A DNA stretch of 64,000 bases from Liriodendron chinense (Eukaryota > Streptophyta > Magnoliopsida > Magnoliales > Magnoliaceae), in the NCBI GenBank assembly GCA_003013855.2, contig ML058439.1, positions 62,001 through 126,000 on the forward strand, written 5' to 3'. The position numbers were made by a program, and so were the translations under genes. The notes under the pieces are model-generated. The model saw only the letters and a program-made list of their open reading frames with translations. It searched no databases and was not told the origin of the DNA. Every line of letters starts with the position of its first letter. Position 1 is the first letter of the stretch. Positions 11,008 to 22,250 of this stretch are shown here, piece after piece.

Positions 11008-14000
11008 GGTGCGTTGCGGTGGATGCGTGACAGTTTAGCGCAACGCATCGGATTTTCGGGTCCCCATTACAAAAGGTCAGATCTTAAGGACTAGACGGGT
11101 TGGGCCATGCCTTCTCAACTTCTTTTTTTTTTTTTTTTTATCATTAATCATTTTGGGTAGTGGATAAAGGAAAAATGGTTCAGTAGAATCATAACCCCCA
11201 AAATTCTACGAGGATGCGAGTCATCACTAAATTTGATTTCCATGGCCCAGTTATATCCGGGCATGACACTCGTTACCGTTTACGTGGTGTTAGAAAATGA
11301 TGAGAACCAGTTCCTATGCATGGCGGGGAATGTTAGTTATCATGCAAATGATATGCTTTGTTCATGAAAAGAAGAGAAAAGACAGACCCGTTGGACAGTT
11401 CTCTCTAGCACATAACCACACAATCACGTGCAGAGGGCTCCTGTAGGCATGGCAAACATTTGCCTTGATTCAAATCATGGGCTGGACTGTAGATGGCTCA
11501 TGACCTAAAATTTACATTGAATGGATGGTCCCAACAGTTCAATGTGGCACCCATCAAATGCATGGTTAAAATGGTAAATAATCAAGGTCCACATTCAATC
11601 AAACACGGTTTCATTAATAAGAGGTAATGACCATCCCATTGACCTGATTTGGTGGTCATACTTCCATTTACAGCAAGGTCTCGATTTGGATTGAGGTACA
11701 TACATGCCCCTTGTACACTGGCTTTCTTCTTCTTCTTTTTTTTCTTTTTCTTCTTTTTTATATTTTTATTATTATTTATTTATTTACATGCATTAGGCAT
11801 ATGAATTATTGCACTCTGCTAGAGTATTAAATGGCTCCTGTTCTCACTGCACCCTTGAACTTGTCCAAACACAAGAGGCACTAATTCCACACCCTGCTAC
11901 CCACTACAAAACATGTGGTGAGTGTTGCACATGTGCTAGATTCAAGCCATCCATTAGGAGGGTCCAACCGTGTTATGTCCCCTGGCACAAGAATCATGCA
12001 ACTCAACTCAATGTGCAGGCCACAACTTATGAAACCATTGTCAGAAAAGAGTAATCAAGTTATCTTCAACCCATCCTCCGATCTACGCAGCGGGCCCACC
12101 TAATGCAAATGTAACAGTACATACAATGGTTGGCTGTAGCATGCTAAAGCTTGTAAAACACATGAGTATCGTCCGTATATTCAATCCTACTGTGAATAGC
12201 AAATGTTAAACAAAAGAACCCAGAACGGACAATCCTTGGGCGTTTGAGTCCCAAGTCAAAATCCGATATTGGTTGAAAGCATCTTGGTATTGCAATCATT
12301 GAAAGTTTAGTCAAAGTGATGACTAATTCGCTGACGTCATATGTGCTTTTGGAAGGTGAGCCATCATTATAGGGACCTCATGTGGACAATGCCAATCAAC
12401 CATGTCCTTGCCACGTGTAGGGCAGAAGGTAAAGCACATGAGGATTTTCTATTTCTATGACTGCCCCATGTTATTACTGCAGGTAGGTGGGCTGCTCCTA
12501 CACCGCCATTTCTATGTTTTAGATGCTAGGTGTGCGTTGGAAGATCATGAGCTTCCCGTAGTTATGCACAAAACCATTGTATACGTGGCGCATTTGCTTC
12601 TTGCTAACCATCCAACTCATTGGGGCATGGCAGTCGGATGAATGAAAAATCGATCTGAATGGATGATCCTTTCTGGTTAGCGACCATAAATTGGACGTTT
12701 AAGATGACATAATCTAATGGTCCAAGTTCAATAACCAAATTCCTAATGTCCATTGATCAAAAGGGAGGATGCTAGCTCGCCTATTTTCTCAGGTGATTTT
12801 CTTTTTATTTAAATTTTATGGATGCGTCATCATCCAACGCACCCCCTTATTACTTGATAAATTCTGACTTTTGCGAGGTGACGCACCCACCTTATAAACT
12901 AAGTATGGGTTTTGTAGGTGACGCACCCTGATAAACGCACCCACAAAAAACTGAAGTATGGATTTTGTAGGTGACGCTCCCACTTGGTAAACGCACCCAT
13001 CAGAAACCGAAATATGGATTTTGCAAGTGACGCACCCTCTTAACCACTGGCATAGGCTTGGATGAAAATTTAAATTTCATGGGTGTATGTGGCGTACCCC
13101 GTTTTTTAATGCTTTGGGAAGATTGCTTGATAAATCTCTAAATCGGAAGATCCTAACCGTCCAATCTTTGGCCCATTTCTGTTGATTGCGAACAGCCATT
13201 TATTTCATTTTCAACATCTATTTGTTGACCGTGGATAGGATATCCCAGGGATGTGTGAGTCATCCTTCATCCATAGTGGAGCCTACCGGGTTGACAGTGT
13301 GGATCACAGAACCATTGCCTGTAAATGTAGGGAATCCTGTGCAGAAAGAAAAGAAAAAGAAATGTTGATTATGGCCATGCATGTGTAGCTCAATATTTGT
13401 TAATTGGAGCGCGGGACCTATTCTGGTTTGTGCATGGCATCCAATCCGTCCATCATGTGCGTCCACTCATGTTCTCCTTGTATTTATTTTGCATCTTCTA
13501 TTTATGTTGCTTCCTTTAGGAAGTGGACTAATCCAGGCCACTTGATTAATGGCTCGGATACCTCCCATGCTTGCCACATTTCCATGTATGATGTCATTAC
13601 AGGGAATGGGGCCTTCATTTCCGTAAGCTTAATAACCTTCAAATATGCTAGACTTGATACTTGTATCACCGTATTGATGGAACATGTACTGCAATTCAGA
13701 CCATCTAAACTAGGAGTCCTATTATTGATGGATATTATACCTCCAAAATTCATGCCGTTCGGATAGTCTTATTGGATTGATCTCACCCATTGAATGTCCG
13801 TTGTTGACCATAATATGTTTAGACAGCCACTTGATGGCCACCATTTTTTTTTTTATGGATATGGCAAAGTTCCATCTTCACTATGACAAATTTGGAAAAC
13901 TAGAGTTGTGTGTGACTAGGTGGATATTCCATGGCACCTTCAATTTCAAAGTGGTGTTAAACTATCACCACACTCTAGGCGTTTGCTAGCCCCCAACGTG

Positions 14001-14777
14001 GCATACATGGATGATTCGAACCGTTCATTCTATATGACCACAATGAGAAATAGGTAATTTATTAGATGGTTTGGACGATCCGATCGAGGCTATATTTTAG
14101 TGGACTATCAATAATGGAGCCCATAGGAGAAACGTTCATAATATCATGCAAACGTCCACACGCTTGTTGCATCATGTAAAGGCCTAGCTAGCCTTATTGG
14201 CCATGACCACGTTGTGGGTCTTTCTCCCGTGACTAGCCCCACACATAATCACTCACCAGGCCCATCTCCTTTGGTAGGTTTTCAATCATTGGTCCCAATG
14301 GCCCACCTAAAATCATAACTCAAAATCAAGTCATTGGCCCTGGCCCAGGTGTGCTTGCGGCGAATACCAAACCGTTTTCTTTACTGTGCCCAACTAGTAG
14401 TGTCATGCAAGCATCGATTGCTGGCCCAGTGACCCAATCTCATGGCGGTGGGGACTACAGGCCCAATCTTCGCAATGAGCGCGAGACCTAATCCTTGTGG
14501 ACTTGCATTTTGGCTCAGTAAGCCCTTTCTTATGGTAGTGGGGACTATTGTTTTATACACAGGGTCTTACACCCCCTTGCCAGACTTTCAATGTATGGAT
14601 GTTGCTTTGGGAAGAAGTCAGGTCCCGTACGCCTAAAAATCTTGAGTTGTGCTGAGCTTAATATGGCCCTTCCAGTAGTCCTAGTGATTAATTTAAATAG
14701 AATTTAAGCATACCTGCGTGTGTTTCCCTTCATTTTGAGCTGGATCTGAATCCTTCCGCGTGCTTTTGTAGACTATA
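11008..14777 (-). other. Internal non-coding region of D
   Basis: There is no credible coding frame on either strand. A T run lies at 11124-11139 and a C/T-rich low-complexity stretch at about 11724-11790. About 12836-13040 holds repeated TGACGCACCC and AACGCACCC motifs. The remainder reads like unremarkable plant intergenic DNA. Frames of up to about 120 codons (for example 13404-13766) show no family features. Confidence 0.5.
12836..13040 (-). repeat. Cluster of GACGCACCC motifs in D
   Basis: TGACGC starts at about 12879, 12919, 12972 and 13028, usually followed by ACCC and often paired with AACGCACCC. The units are 40-56 bp long with 'aagtatggattttgtagg' between them. The complement GGGTGCGTC is the motif that recurs through D's LTRs, so the interior and the LTRs share one short sequence vocabulary. 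Confidence 0.6.
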
Positions 14778-15551
14778 ATGACTGGTGGTTCTTCGAAAGC
14801 TGGTTCTTTGAAGGCTGGTCCATCTGGTTCGCCATTGACTTCGTCCAAGCGTAAGTGGGTCACACCTCCTCCGGATAAAGATATACAAGAAGAATGAGAT
14901 GCTTGGTATGCTCCAATGGTTGGCTTCTCTACCGATGAGAATGTAAGGTCCGAAGAGGGCGAGGTGAGTCCATATGTTCTTGTCCAATCTGTTAAACGCG
15001 ATCGCCTGAGGATAGCTGGTAAAAGTACCAAGCAAGTGTACTTGGAGAAGCAGGCCAAGTCTAAGTTTGATAAGATGAAGATCCTTTGGTCCACCGTTAA
15101 GCTGACCGTATCATCTCTTTTGATACGAAATCCTTACACGAGACAATATATCAGATATACCAAAAGTTTCCGACAGCAGCGATCTCTTTCAAGAATTGAG
15201 CCCTTTGACATACGTCGCACCAATTCCTTTTACATACGTCGCGCCAATTCCTTTTACAGTATAGTGTCTTACGGAGATAGATAGTGAGATGGAGTGGCTG
15301 CAGATGGAATGTTCAGTTGTTTATCTCGACCTTACAAAATTTAGTAATCAAGAAACTCATCTGCAGTCATCTGTTGAGCAGCAAGAGGCAAAGTGCAATG
15401 CTACACGGGCTGAAGTTGTGGAACTGAGGTAGTTTCTTCAGAACATCCTTGACCCTGCTCAGGTCTTGGCTGAGGCAGAAGCAGCGCAGAAGGTGGCTCA
15501 AGGATCTGCAATCGAATTATTAGAACAATGTTCGAAAAACTTAAATTCTTA
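14778..15551 (+). pseudogene. Degenerate frame antisense to D, unknown family
   Basis: Reading from the ATG at 14778 on the plus strand (antisense to D), a Ser/Gly/Lys-rich start is followed by one in-frame TGA at 14895-14897. The same frame then stays open to 15284. It is basic and hydrophilic, with a 24-bp internal duplication near 15205-15255. About 15285-15551, in another frame, encodes a hydrophilic, coiled-coil-like segment with Gln, Glu and Ala runs. I do not recognise a domain. By position it is the counterpart of E's antisense genes, and a Ser/Lys-rich tail with a coiled coil would suit the C-terminal part of such a gene, but that is inference. Confidence 0.4.
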
Positions 15552-16892
15552 GGGTGTGTTATGATTCCATTGTTGTATACATGTTCATCTTTTTGTACTT
15601 TCAAGTAATGGGCTGTTGTAACAATATGTATGATATTTATATGACTTTTGTTATGTTAGTCACAAACAAAGTGATAAATGAATCAAGAGATGTGCTAAAT
15701 GGATTGAAAGAGGATAAGTATTTGGCAAGATTACTTCCCTTTTGACTTTTCCGGTCTTCGTTTGCATGTCGTTGCTTTGGTGAATATATAAGCTTGTTGT
15801 GCTCCATGCTTATCTTTAAGAATCCAGGAATGTATCTTCAAGTCTGACATAACTTGACAACATAAGATTCAGTCTATACTTACGACATGGGGATTATATC
15901 GGGACTTGATGAAGAAATCTTCTTGCTCTAGGAATCCATATTGAAGGCCAGCTAATCATAATCTTCAATTGTATGCTCTTATTGTAAAACAATTCATAGG
16001 AGAAAGCCGAAGATATTCTGATGCGAAATAAGATATAATAGAATGTCTGAACCATCTTCGCATGAAATCTATACCAAGCATATAAGGGAATAGCATCATA
16101 TACCAAGATTTGGATTTATAAAGATACTTTGATGAACACCTTCTCTACTTTAGGAATTCGTATTGAAGGTCAGTTGATCATAATCTTCAATCGCATGCTC
16201 TCGTTGTGAAACCATTCATAAGAGAGAGCCGAAGATGTTTTGACGCAAAATGATATACAGTAGAATGCCCTAACCATCTTCATATGAAGCTATATACATA
16301 TAAGAGATCATTAACTCCAAATTGCCCCATATAGAGTAGAAGAAAGCCATAATGATAATAAGAAAACCCTTGATGAAGTAATGATATGAAAGTGTTGCAT
16401 CTTATGTAGGTCTTCTATATAATGAGCTTCTCTAGTCCGATTAAACCGATTCAAAATTCTGAAGATATGATTGTGGTCGACAATTATGATCTTCAGTCTT
16501 GGATTTAGAACTGTATTGGTTCAGTTTAGACCCGTAGCCTGAGGTATTTTAGAATTGTATTCGCTGGTTTATACCCGAAGCCTAGGGTATTTTAGAATTG
16601 TATTGGTTCAGTTTATCCTCGTAACCTGGAGGCTGTATGATTCAGTTTATCCTCATAACCTGGAGGCTGTGGCAATTGTGGCACTTATGGAAACCCTTTG
16701 GAGTTTGTCTTTTCATTTCCCTTCTGATTACTGTACCTGTTGTCAAGGAAAGCTATACTAACATTTCATATTTTATATATGCAATGGTACAACGTAAATG
16801 GATGTGTAAATGTATAGAAATGTAGTGCATGGATAAAATAGATGTATGCATGAACACGTGTACACCTCTGCCTCCCTTCTAGCTTTTCGCAA
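15552..16892 (-). other. Internal region of D with two tandem duplications
   Basis: A unit of about 222 bp is duplicated (from about 15900 and from about 16122, marked by 'tattgaaggccagctaatca' and its variant). About 16499-16680 holds four or five copies of a unit of roughly 45 bp containing 'ttggttcagttta' and 'cctggaggctgt'. No coding frame was recognised. Confidence 0.55.
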
Positions 16893-17780
16893 CTATTCGT
16901 AAGCATTCATGATTTTTTCGAGTTCAGGAGACGGAGTCCCTAGGCAAGTGTTTTCTTGGGTTGTGTATGCTGAAGCCATTCCGGGCGGACTCTTCCTAAG
17001 TTCTTCGATTCTCAAGTCGATAATGCCCTGGTTTCTCATCCTCTGAATCTTTCCTTTTAGGGTGAAACAGTTTTCGGTTCTGTGTCCCACAATTCGGTGG
17101 TACTTACAATAGTTAGGGTCTCTTACGTATCCTATTTCATTTAGCCGGATGGGCTCTGGCAATTGCAACTCTCCTTCTTTGATTAACTGTTCCATAATCG
17201 GGACCAAGTCATTTGCATCAAATGTGTGTGATCTGTTTGCCCCATTTCTTTCAACAATCGTTGCCTGTCACGGGTCCTTGAATCCCTTGCCCTTGTCTTG
17301 AGCTTTTGATATCTTGATTTCTATCTTGCATCCTAACCCTGGTTGCTTTCGATCCTTAGGGTTCTTTCTCTTGTCAACGTCGGTCATTTCTCCCATTTCA
17401 CGTCTTAGTCTTTTTCCTTTGACTTTTTGAGATAACATTTTTCTCGTCATCTGTGATGGCGGTGCAGCAGTATGCTCGAATGAGACATTTCTGGGCCGAA
17501 CCTGTGGCTCTATAACCATAAGTCTCTGAGCTGCCCCTTGTGATTCCTCCATCGATTGTTTAGTGAGCACAACGGTGCTTTGAAGTGCCCCTTGCGCAAC
17601 TAGTGCTGCTAGAATCTCCTTGATTTCTCTCATTTCCCTCGTCATGTCTTCTTGGGTTTGAGCCAACTTATCAATCTGTTCTTGGATAGTTGGTGATTTG
17701 TCTTTCTGGTCACTTGGCTCTTCTTTCTCGATGACCTGGACCATTGCGGCTTGTGCTAGGTTTGATTTCTGCTCTACCAT
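16893..17780 (-). pseudogene. gag: D gag-like frame with zinc knuckle
   Basis: A minus-strand frame starts at the ATG at 17780, interrupted by one in-frame TGA at 17268-17270 and continuing in the same frame to 16893. The first part is Gln/Glu/Lys-rich with a predicted coiled coil (about residues 30-65). The second part has a C-X2-H-X4-H-X4-C zinc knuckle (YCKYH...GHRTENC, near 17070-17135), the same variant as in E's Gag. It lies about 760 bp after the primer site, where gag is expected. No capsid core like that of E (WYTSL) is visible, so it is probably a reduced Gag. One nonsense codon makes it a pseudogene in this copy. Confidence 0.7.
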
Positions 17781-18540
17781 GACGACCTTTGTGATGGATG
17801 CCCCTGTTATTTCTTCATCTGCCTTGCGAGTTGTAATCTTAGTCCTCTTCTCGACTGGATGGGTTATCCTTGACAGCGTTAGGAATTCATCGGCTATAAA
17901 GATGAAACTTTGAGCTCTCTTTGTTGTCGTAGTCCTATTGGTTTTATTAACTTCGTTAGTCTGAATATACTGTTACCATTTCTTGATCACATGGTGTGGC
18001 TTAATGACATTCTTCTTTTTGCATGAGGTCATTGTCACTCCTTTCTTTAATCCTTCCTTTTGCTCGCACTTGCGAACCAGTTGCTAGTCTGATTCAAGAA
18101 CAACTGTCACGGTTGCGGTGAAGTGGGGGAAGCTAAATCCCCCTACGGTGAGGAAGATGCATAAGCTGTGCCATCTCTCCTATCTTTGTTAGTATCTCGC
18201 TAATTCTGCGGTGTTAGAAAATCATTAAAACAGTTTATAAATGAGGTCGGGAGCGTGAACCCATCGATCGCGGTGCATAAACTAATAGAAATAAGCAAGA
18301 AGGAGAAAAATACGTGTGGCTGTGGAAGTCCGTGGGTTTGAAAACCTTTGATTTATCGTCTATTGTCTTAAAGATGAAGGGAAGAACGTTCCCGTTGAGA
18401 GTCGCCAATTTGGCGCCCAAGGGCGCCAAAACATTATGCCTTACGATAAATATCTTACGTACACGTTCGTATTTGCAAATGATTAATCTTAGAGTGTTTC
18501 TGTACTCAAAGCTAACCCGAGATACTGGTATGGTTCGATT
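17781..18540 (-). other. D leader region with hairpin
   Basis: This is the untranslated leader between primer site and gag. A perfect inverted repeat, arms TTTGGCGCCC and GGGCGCCAAA with a 2-bp centre, lies at 18409-18430. Just beside it, about 18390-18407, is a second primer-site-like sequence (minus strand TTGGCGACTCTCAACGGG). Hairpins in retroelement leaders often serve packaging or dimerisation; that role is only inferred here. Confidence 0.5.
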
Positions 18541-18557
18541 CCCCAGCAGAGTCGCCA
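18541..18557 (-). other. Primer binding site of element D (tRNA-Arg type)
   Basis: TGGCGACTCTGCTGGGG on the minus strand, three bases inside the 5' LTR, as in E. It differs from E's site at two positions (CTGCT versus CCACT) and is likewise complementary to plant tRNA-Arg(ACG) with one mismatch, as I recall that tRNA. Confidence 0.75.
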
Positions 18558-19092
18558 GTTTGTTGGAACTAGAAAAATGAACTCCAAGGGACATTTTCCT
18601 GAAATGTAGTGTTTTGTTGCTCTGGGGTTCTGAGTAATGGAAACATTCATAGACAATCATAAGTATTCACAAATGTACATAAGAAGGGATATCACAAGGC
18701 GAATTTTATTCCAGAGATCCTGAGATCTTGTACATTCCAGGTCGTGATCTGGCACGAGCCCTTAATTACATCGAATGATCGATGACCCTTGATTAAAAGG
18801 CAAAAGACTAGTCAGCAGGGACTATGTGTTGAACCTCCAATTTATACATTGCATTGCCCATTACACTACTTAGTTTGCATGATTTTCATGGGTTAAAGGC
18901 CCAACTAACACGTGTTTTTGTGATTTTAGGGATGAGAGCGGACTTCGTCCAATTGGAGCGTAACAAGGGATATTTGAAGACATTGGAGGAAGTCCTAAGA
19001 TGGATCAAGGAAAGAAGAAGAAAGAGAGAGAAAAGAAGATGAAGAAATACAAGACCGGTCAGCCACATCAAAGGAATCAAGTAGAAGAGAGG

Positions 19093-19354
19093 CCGACCGG
19101 TCATGACCGGTCGGCCATGAACACTGAATGAAGGCTGGCCACATTGCATTGGGGCCGACCGGTCATGACCGGTCGGCCATGTGCACTGGATGAATGCTGG
19201 AAGTTGGACAACAATGTCCGACCGGTCATGACCGGTCGGCTGTGTACACTGGCCAAAGCAGAAACAATGCCCGACCGGTCATGACCGGTCGGGTAGGCAC
19301 GCTGGACTCCCTGGATGGTTTGAAAAACTAGTCCGACCGGTCACGACCGGTCGG
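19093..19354 (+). promoter_or_regulatory. Five spaced palindromes in U3 of Athila A
   Basis: Palindromes of 22 bp with the core GACCGGTCATGACCGGTC start at 19093, 19155, 19218, 19271 and 19333, that is, 53-63 bp apart with unrelated spacers. Four are perfect; the last has one mismatch (TCACGACC). The first extends to 26 bp with GGCC at both ends. Each contains two inverted CCGAC cores, the core of the DRE/CRT element. The array ends about 100 bp before the TATA box. Confidence 0.85.
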
Positions 19355-19450
19355 CCCTGCGTAAGAAGTCTCCTTTCTAAATTGGGACTCCGAATTTCAC
19401 TGCGCAATGTGAAGGCTTTCACAGAATCCGACGCAAGGAAGGATTGTTGC

Positions 19451-19458
19451 TATAAAAG
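19451..19458 (+). promoter_or_regulatory. TATA box of Athila A LTR
   Basis: TATAAAAG, followed by a purine-rich start of the presumed transcript. Identical in the 3' LTR and closely similar in B (54457-54464), where the next bases 'gacacctaggg' are also conserved. Confidence 0.7.
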
Positions 19459-20268
19459 GCCACCTAGGGGCTCTCCCTAAGGTATCAGAGAAGAGAAGGA
19501 ACGTGAGTTTGGAGGCTGAAGGCGACTGTGGAGCGTCTGCAACATCTATCTTCGGGTTTTTCTAGTTTTATGCTTTATTTTTGAGTTTTTAGTTGTAGCA
19601 TGACTATGCTCGGCTAAAACCTCTCAGCTAAGGCTGAAAGGTGAAGCTTGTAGCCAGTTCTATGTTAATTTCAGTTTGATTCAAGTATTTTTTTTCAATT
19701 CAAAGTTTGATTTTCCTTATGTTTCAGTCCAATAGGTGGTAGTTTGAGATGTCTTATCTGAGTTTATGTGCTCCGGACATGAATTCCTTTTAATTCTCTG
19801 AGATTATCACAGGTTGCTTGTTTAGATTCGAATTATAGTAATCCTTGAGCAGGCCATAGTCCATAGGCATGGCTGTTTACTCCGCAGGCTATGAATTTGA
19901 ATTCTACATTGATTGAATGGACTTGAATTTGGAAGTTCAACTTGAATTGGATGAATGTGTGTGAATGCTTTACTTTCCAACTAGATGAGAGATAGGACTT
20001 CAAATCTAGTTATGTTCCTACTTGGATTGACTGAATTGACATAGGATTGCTACAAGTGGATCCTTGAAAGCCTTAGTACATTATATCTCTGATTTTTCAT
20101 TAAGTTACTGTTTTAATTAAACATCCCATTGAATTTGAATTTACTCTATTAAACTGAGTTGCTGGAGTAATTAGGAAGCTGTTACTCTTTCCCTGTGGAT
20201 CGACCTCGGTCTTACCGAGATTTATTACTACATCGCAGCCTTACACTTGAGGCGAGCGATCAAGTTTT

Positions 20269-20286
20269 TGGCGCCGCTGCCGGGGA
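20269..20286 (+). other. Primer binding site of Athila A (tRNA-Asp)
   Basis: TGGCGCCGCTGCCGGGGA, seven bases from the first base after the LTR, is complementary to the 3' end of plant tRNA-Asp with one mismatch. B has the perfect match. Confidence 0.85.
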
Positions 20287-20502
20287 AATTAGATAATAGT
20301 TTTCAAATAGTTTCAGTGTCTATAGAAGTAGATAGGTTTTTCTGATTTTTCTTAGAACTAACAAAGTTTTCTGTTTTGTAGGAATTCTTCTTTCAGTTCA
20401 AGCGCATCAGGTGATACCTTTCTAACTTAGTTTTTTAGAATTTTTAGTTCAGATTGCAGTTTTCTAGAATAGGATTAGTTTCAGTTTCTGGTTGAGTGGT
20501 TT

Positions 20503-22250
20503 ATGTCCCGTTGGGAACGTAATCATTCAAATCGTCTTCAATCTGAAGGTGGTTTAGTTGGACCATTGTCAGTCCATAGACAAGTCCGGAATTATCAAGA
20601 GCATTGTGAAAGTTTGGGGAGTATGGATCAAACACCCTTAAGGAATCCTCCCCCCTACTCCAACCACAAACGCAAATCAGGAAGGAGTAGGAGAGAATGA
20701 GGTACATAATGTTCCTCCAATGAGATCACTACGGGATTACCTACAACCTGCTCGTACAATTACACCTTCTTGCATAGTTCTACCAGCTAACGGTGGGACC
20801 CTTGACATAAAACCGGGAGTAATCCAACTTTTACCTAAATTCCATGGGCTAGACTCTGACCGCCCATACTTACACTTGCAAGAATTCGAAGAAGTATTGG
20901 CCACCTTGCATTATCCCAATGTTTCTGGGGATACAATCAGACTTAAACTTTTTCCCTTCACCTTGAAAGAAAGAGCCAAAGATTGGCTTCACTCTCTTAG
21001 ACCATATTCGATTGGGTCATGGGTTGAGATGAACCGGGAATTCTTGAAAAAGTTCTTCCCAGCTCATAAGACAAACACTCTTCGAAGGGCTATAATGAAT
21101 TTCTCAGCTAAAGAGGGTGAATCATTCTTTCAATGTTGGGAAAGATTTAAGGAACTCCTGCTTGCTTGCCCACATCATGGCTATGAGAGTTGGCGAATTA
21201 TAAATTTTTTTAATGATGGATTAAGTTCTAATATGCGCCAATTTGTGGAAATGATGTGCAATGGCGAGTTTATGAGTAAAAATCCAGATGATGCTTGGAG
21301 TTACTTGGACATGTTGGCTGAAAACGCCCAATCTTGGGATACCTCGGATAAACCCAAGAATCCCAAGCCTACTCAAGAGAAAGGAGGGATATATGTCCTT
21401 AAAGAGGAAGACGACGTAAATGCAAGGATAGCCAACCTCACAAGGAAGGTTGAGGCCATGGAACTTAGCAAAAATGGAGTTTTCAAATTCAAGGAAGCTG
21501 TTGAAACCACATGTGGGATTTGTCTCACCGACTTACACGCTACGCAAGATTGTCCCACAATTCCTGCATTTAAGGAAGTGCTGCAAGAGACAGCCAATGC
21601 CACATATGGTTATCAACGGCCCTTCAATGGACCGGTAGGTAATACATACAATGAGAGTTGGAAGAACCACCCGAATTTCAGTTGGAAGAATGCTCCTACG
21701 GGCAATCCTACCAACTCCCAAAGAGGGCCACCCATGCAAAATATGGCCCCACCTCAATTCTCATTGGAGGATACCTTGAGAGCGTTTATGCAAGGGCAAG
21801 CGCAAATAAATGAATCAAATCAGCAATTGTTCCAAGAGCTGAAAGTCTCGGTTGATGAGATTAAGGGACGCTTGAATGCTAGGGAAGGGACCTTTCCGGC
21901 CCAACCTCAGCCCAATCCTAAGCAAGTACATGAAGAAAGCATCCCTAATTCTTCCAACCAAAACATGGAGCAAGCTAAATCCATTACCACCCTTAGAAGT
22001 GGTAAGAAAATTGACAAAACTATTCCGGTGAAGGCCGATGAGCCTAATGATCCGGTAAACTCTGAGGATGAAAATGGATCTAACTTAGCCCCACAAAAAC
22101 CGGAACGCATTTACAAGCCCATAACACCATTCCCATCGAGATTGGTTGCCCCAAAATCTCTCCCAAATTCTCAAGATATTCTAGAGATTTCAGACAAGTC
22201 AAGATCAATATCCCTTTGCTTGATGCCATCAAACAAATTCCCTCTTATGC
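20503..22250 (+). pseudogene. gag: Athila A gag, frameshifted
   Basis: Capsid-like Gag. The start at 20503 matches the start of B's protein (M-x-x-W-x-R, then an SEGG motif). Frame is lost between about 20640 and 20720, then open at 20720-22261. The Gag core is at about 20950-21230 (DWLHSLRP, FLKKFFPAHKT, QCWERFKELL). A C-X2-C-X4-H-X4-C knuckle lies at about 21514-21557. A second frameshift, loss of one T in the T run at 22188-22190 relative to B, moves the rest of the protein into the next frame, where the pol region continues from 22216. Confidence 0.88.

Larger units (their letters stand above)
18827..20262 (+). repeat. 5' LTR of Athila A
   Basis: A 1436-bp LTR with five palindromic motifs upstream of a TATA box (19451-19458). 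Compared with the 3' LTR it lacks 16 bp within the first, 12-bp-armed palindrome near 19052, leaving a half site. Confidence 0.93.

Noticed and set aside
19093..19354. CRISPR-like array of identical short repeats with unique spacers
   Set aside because: Repeats of 22 bp with spacers of about 40 bp mimic the layout, but they lie in the LTR promoter of a plant retrotransposon, the spacers are the same in the two LTRs, and there are no cas genes.
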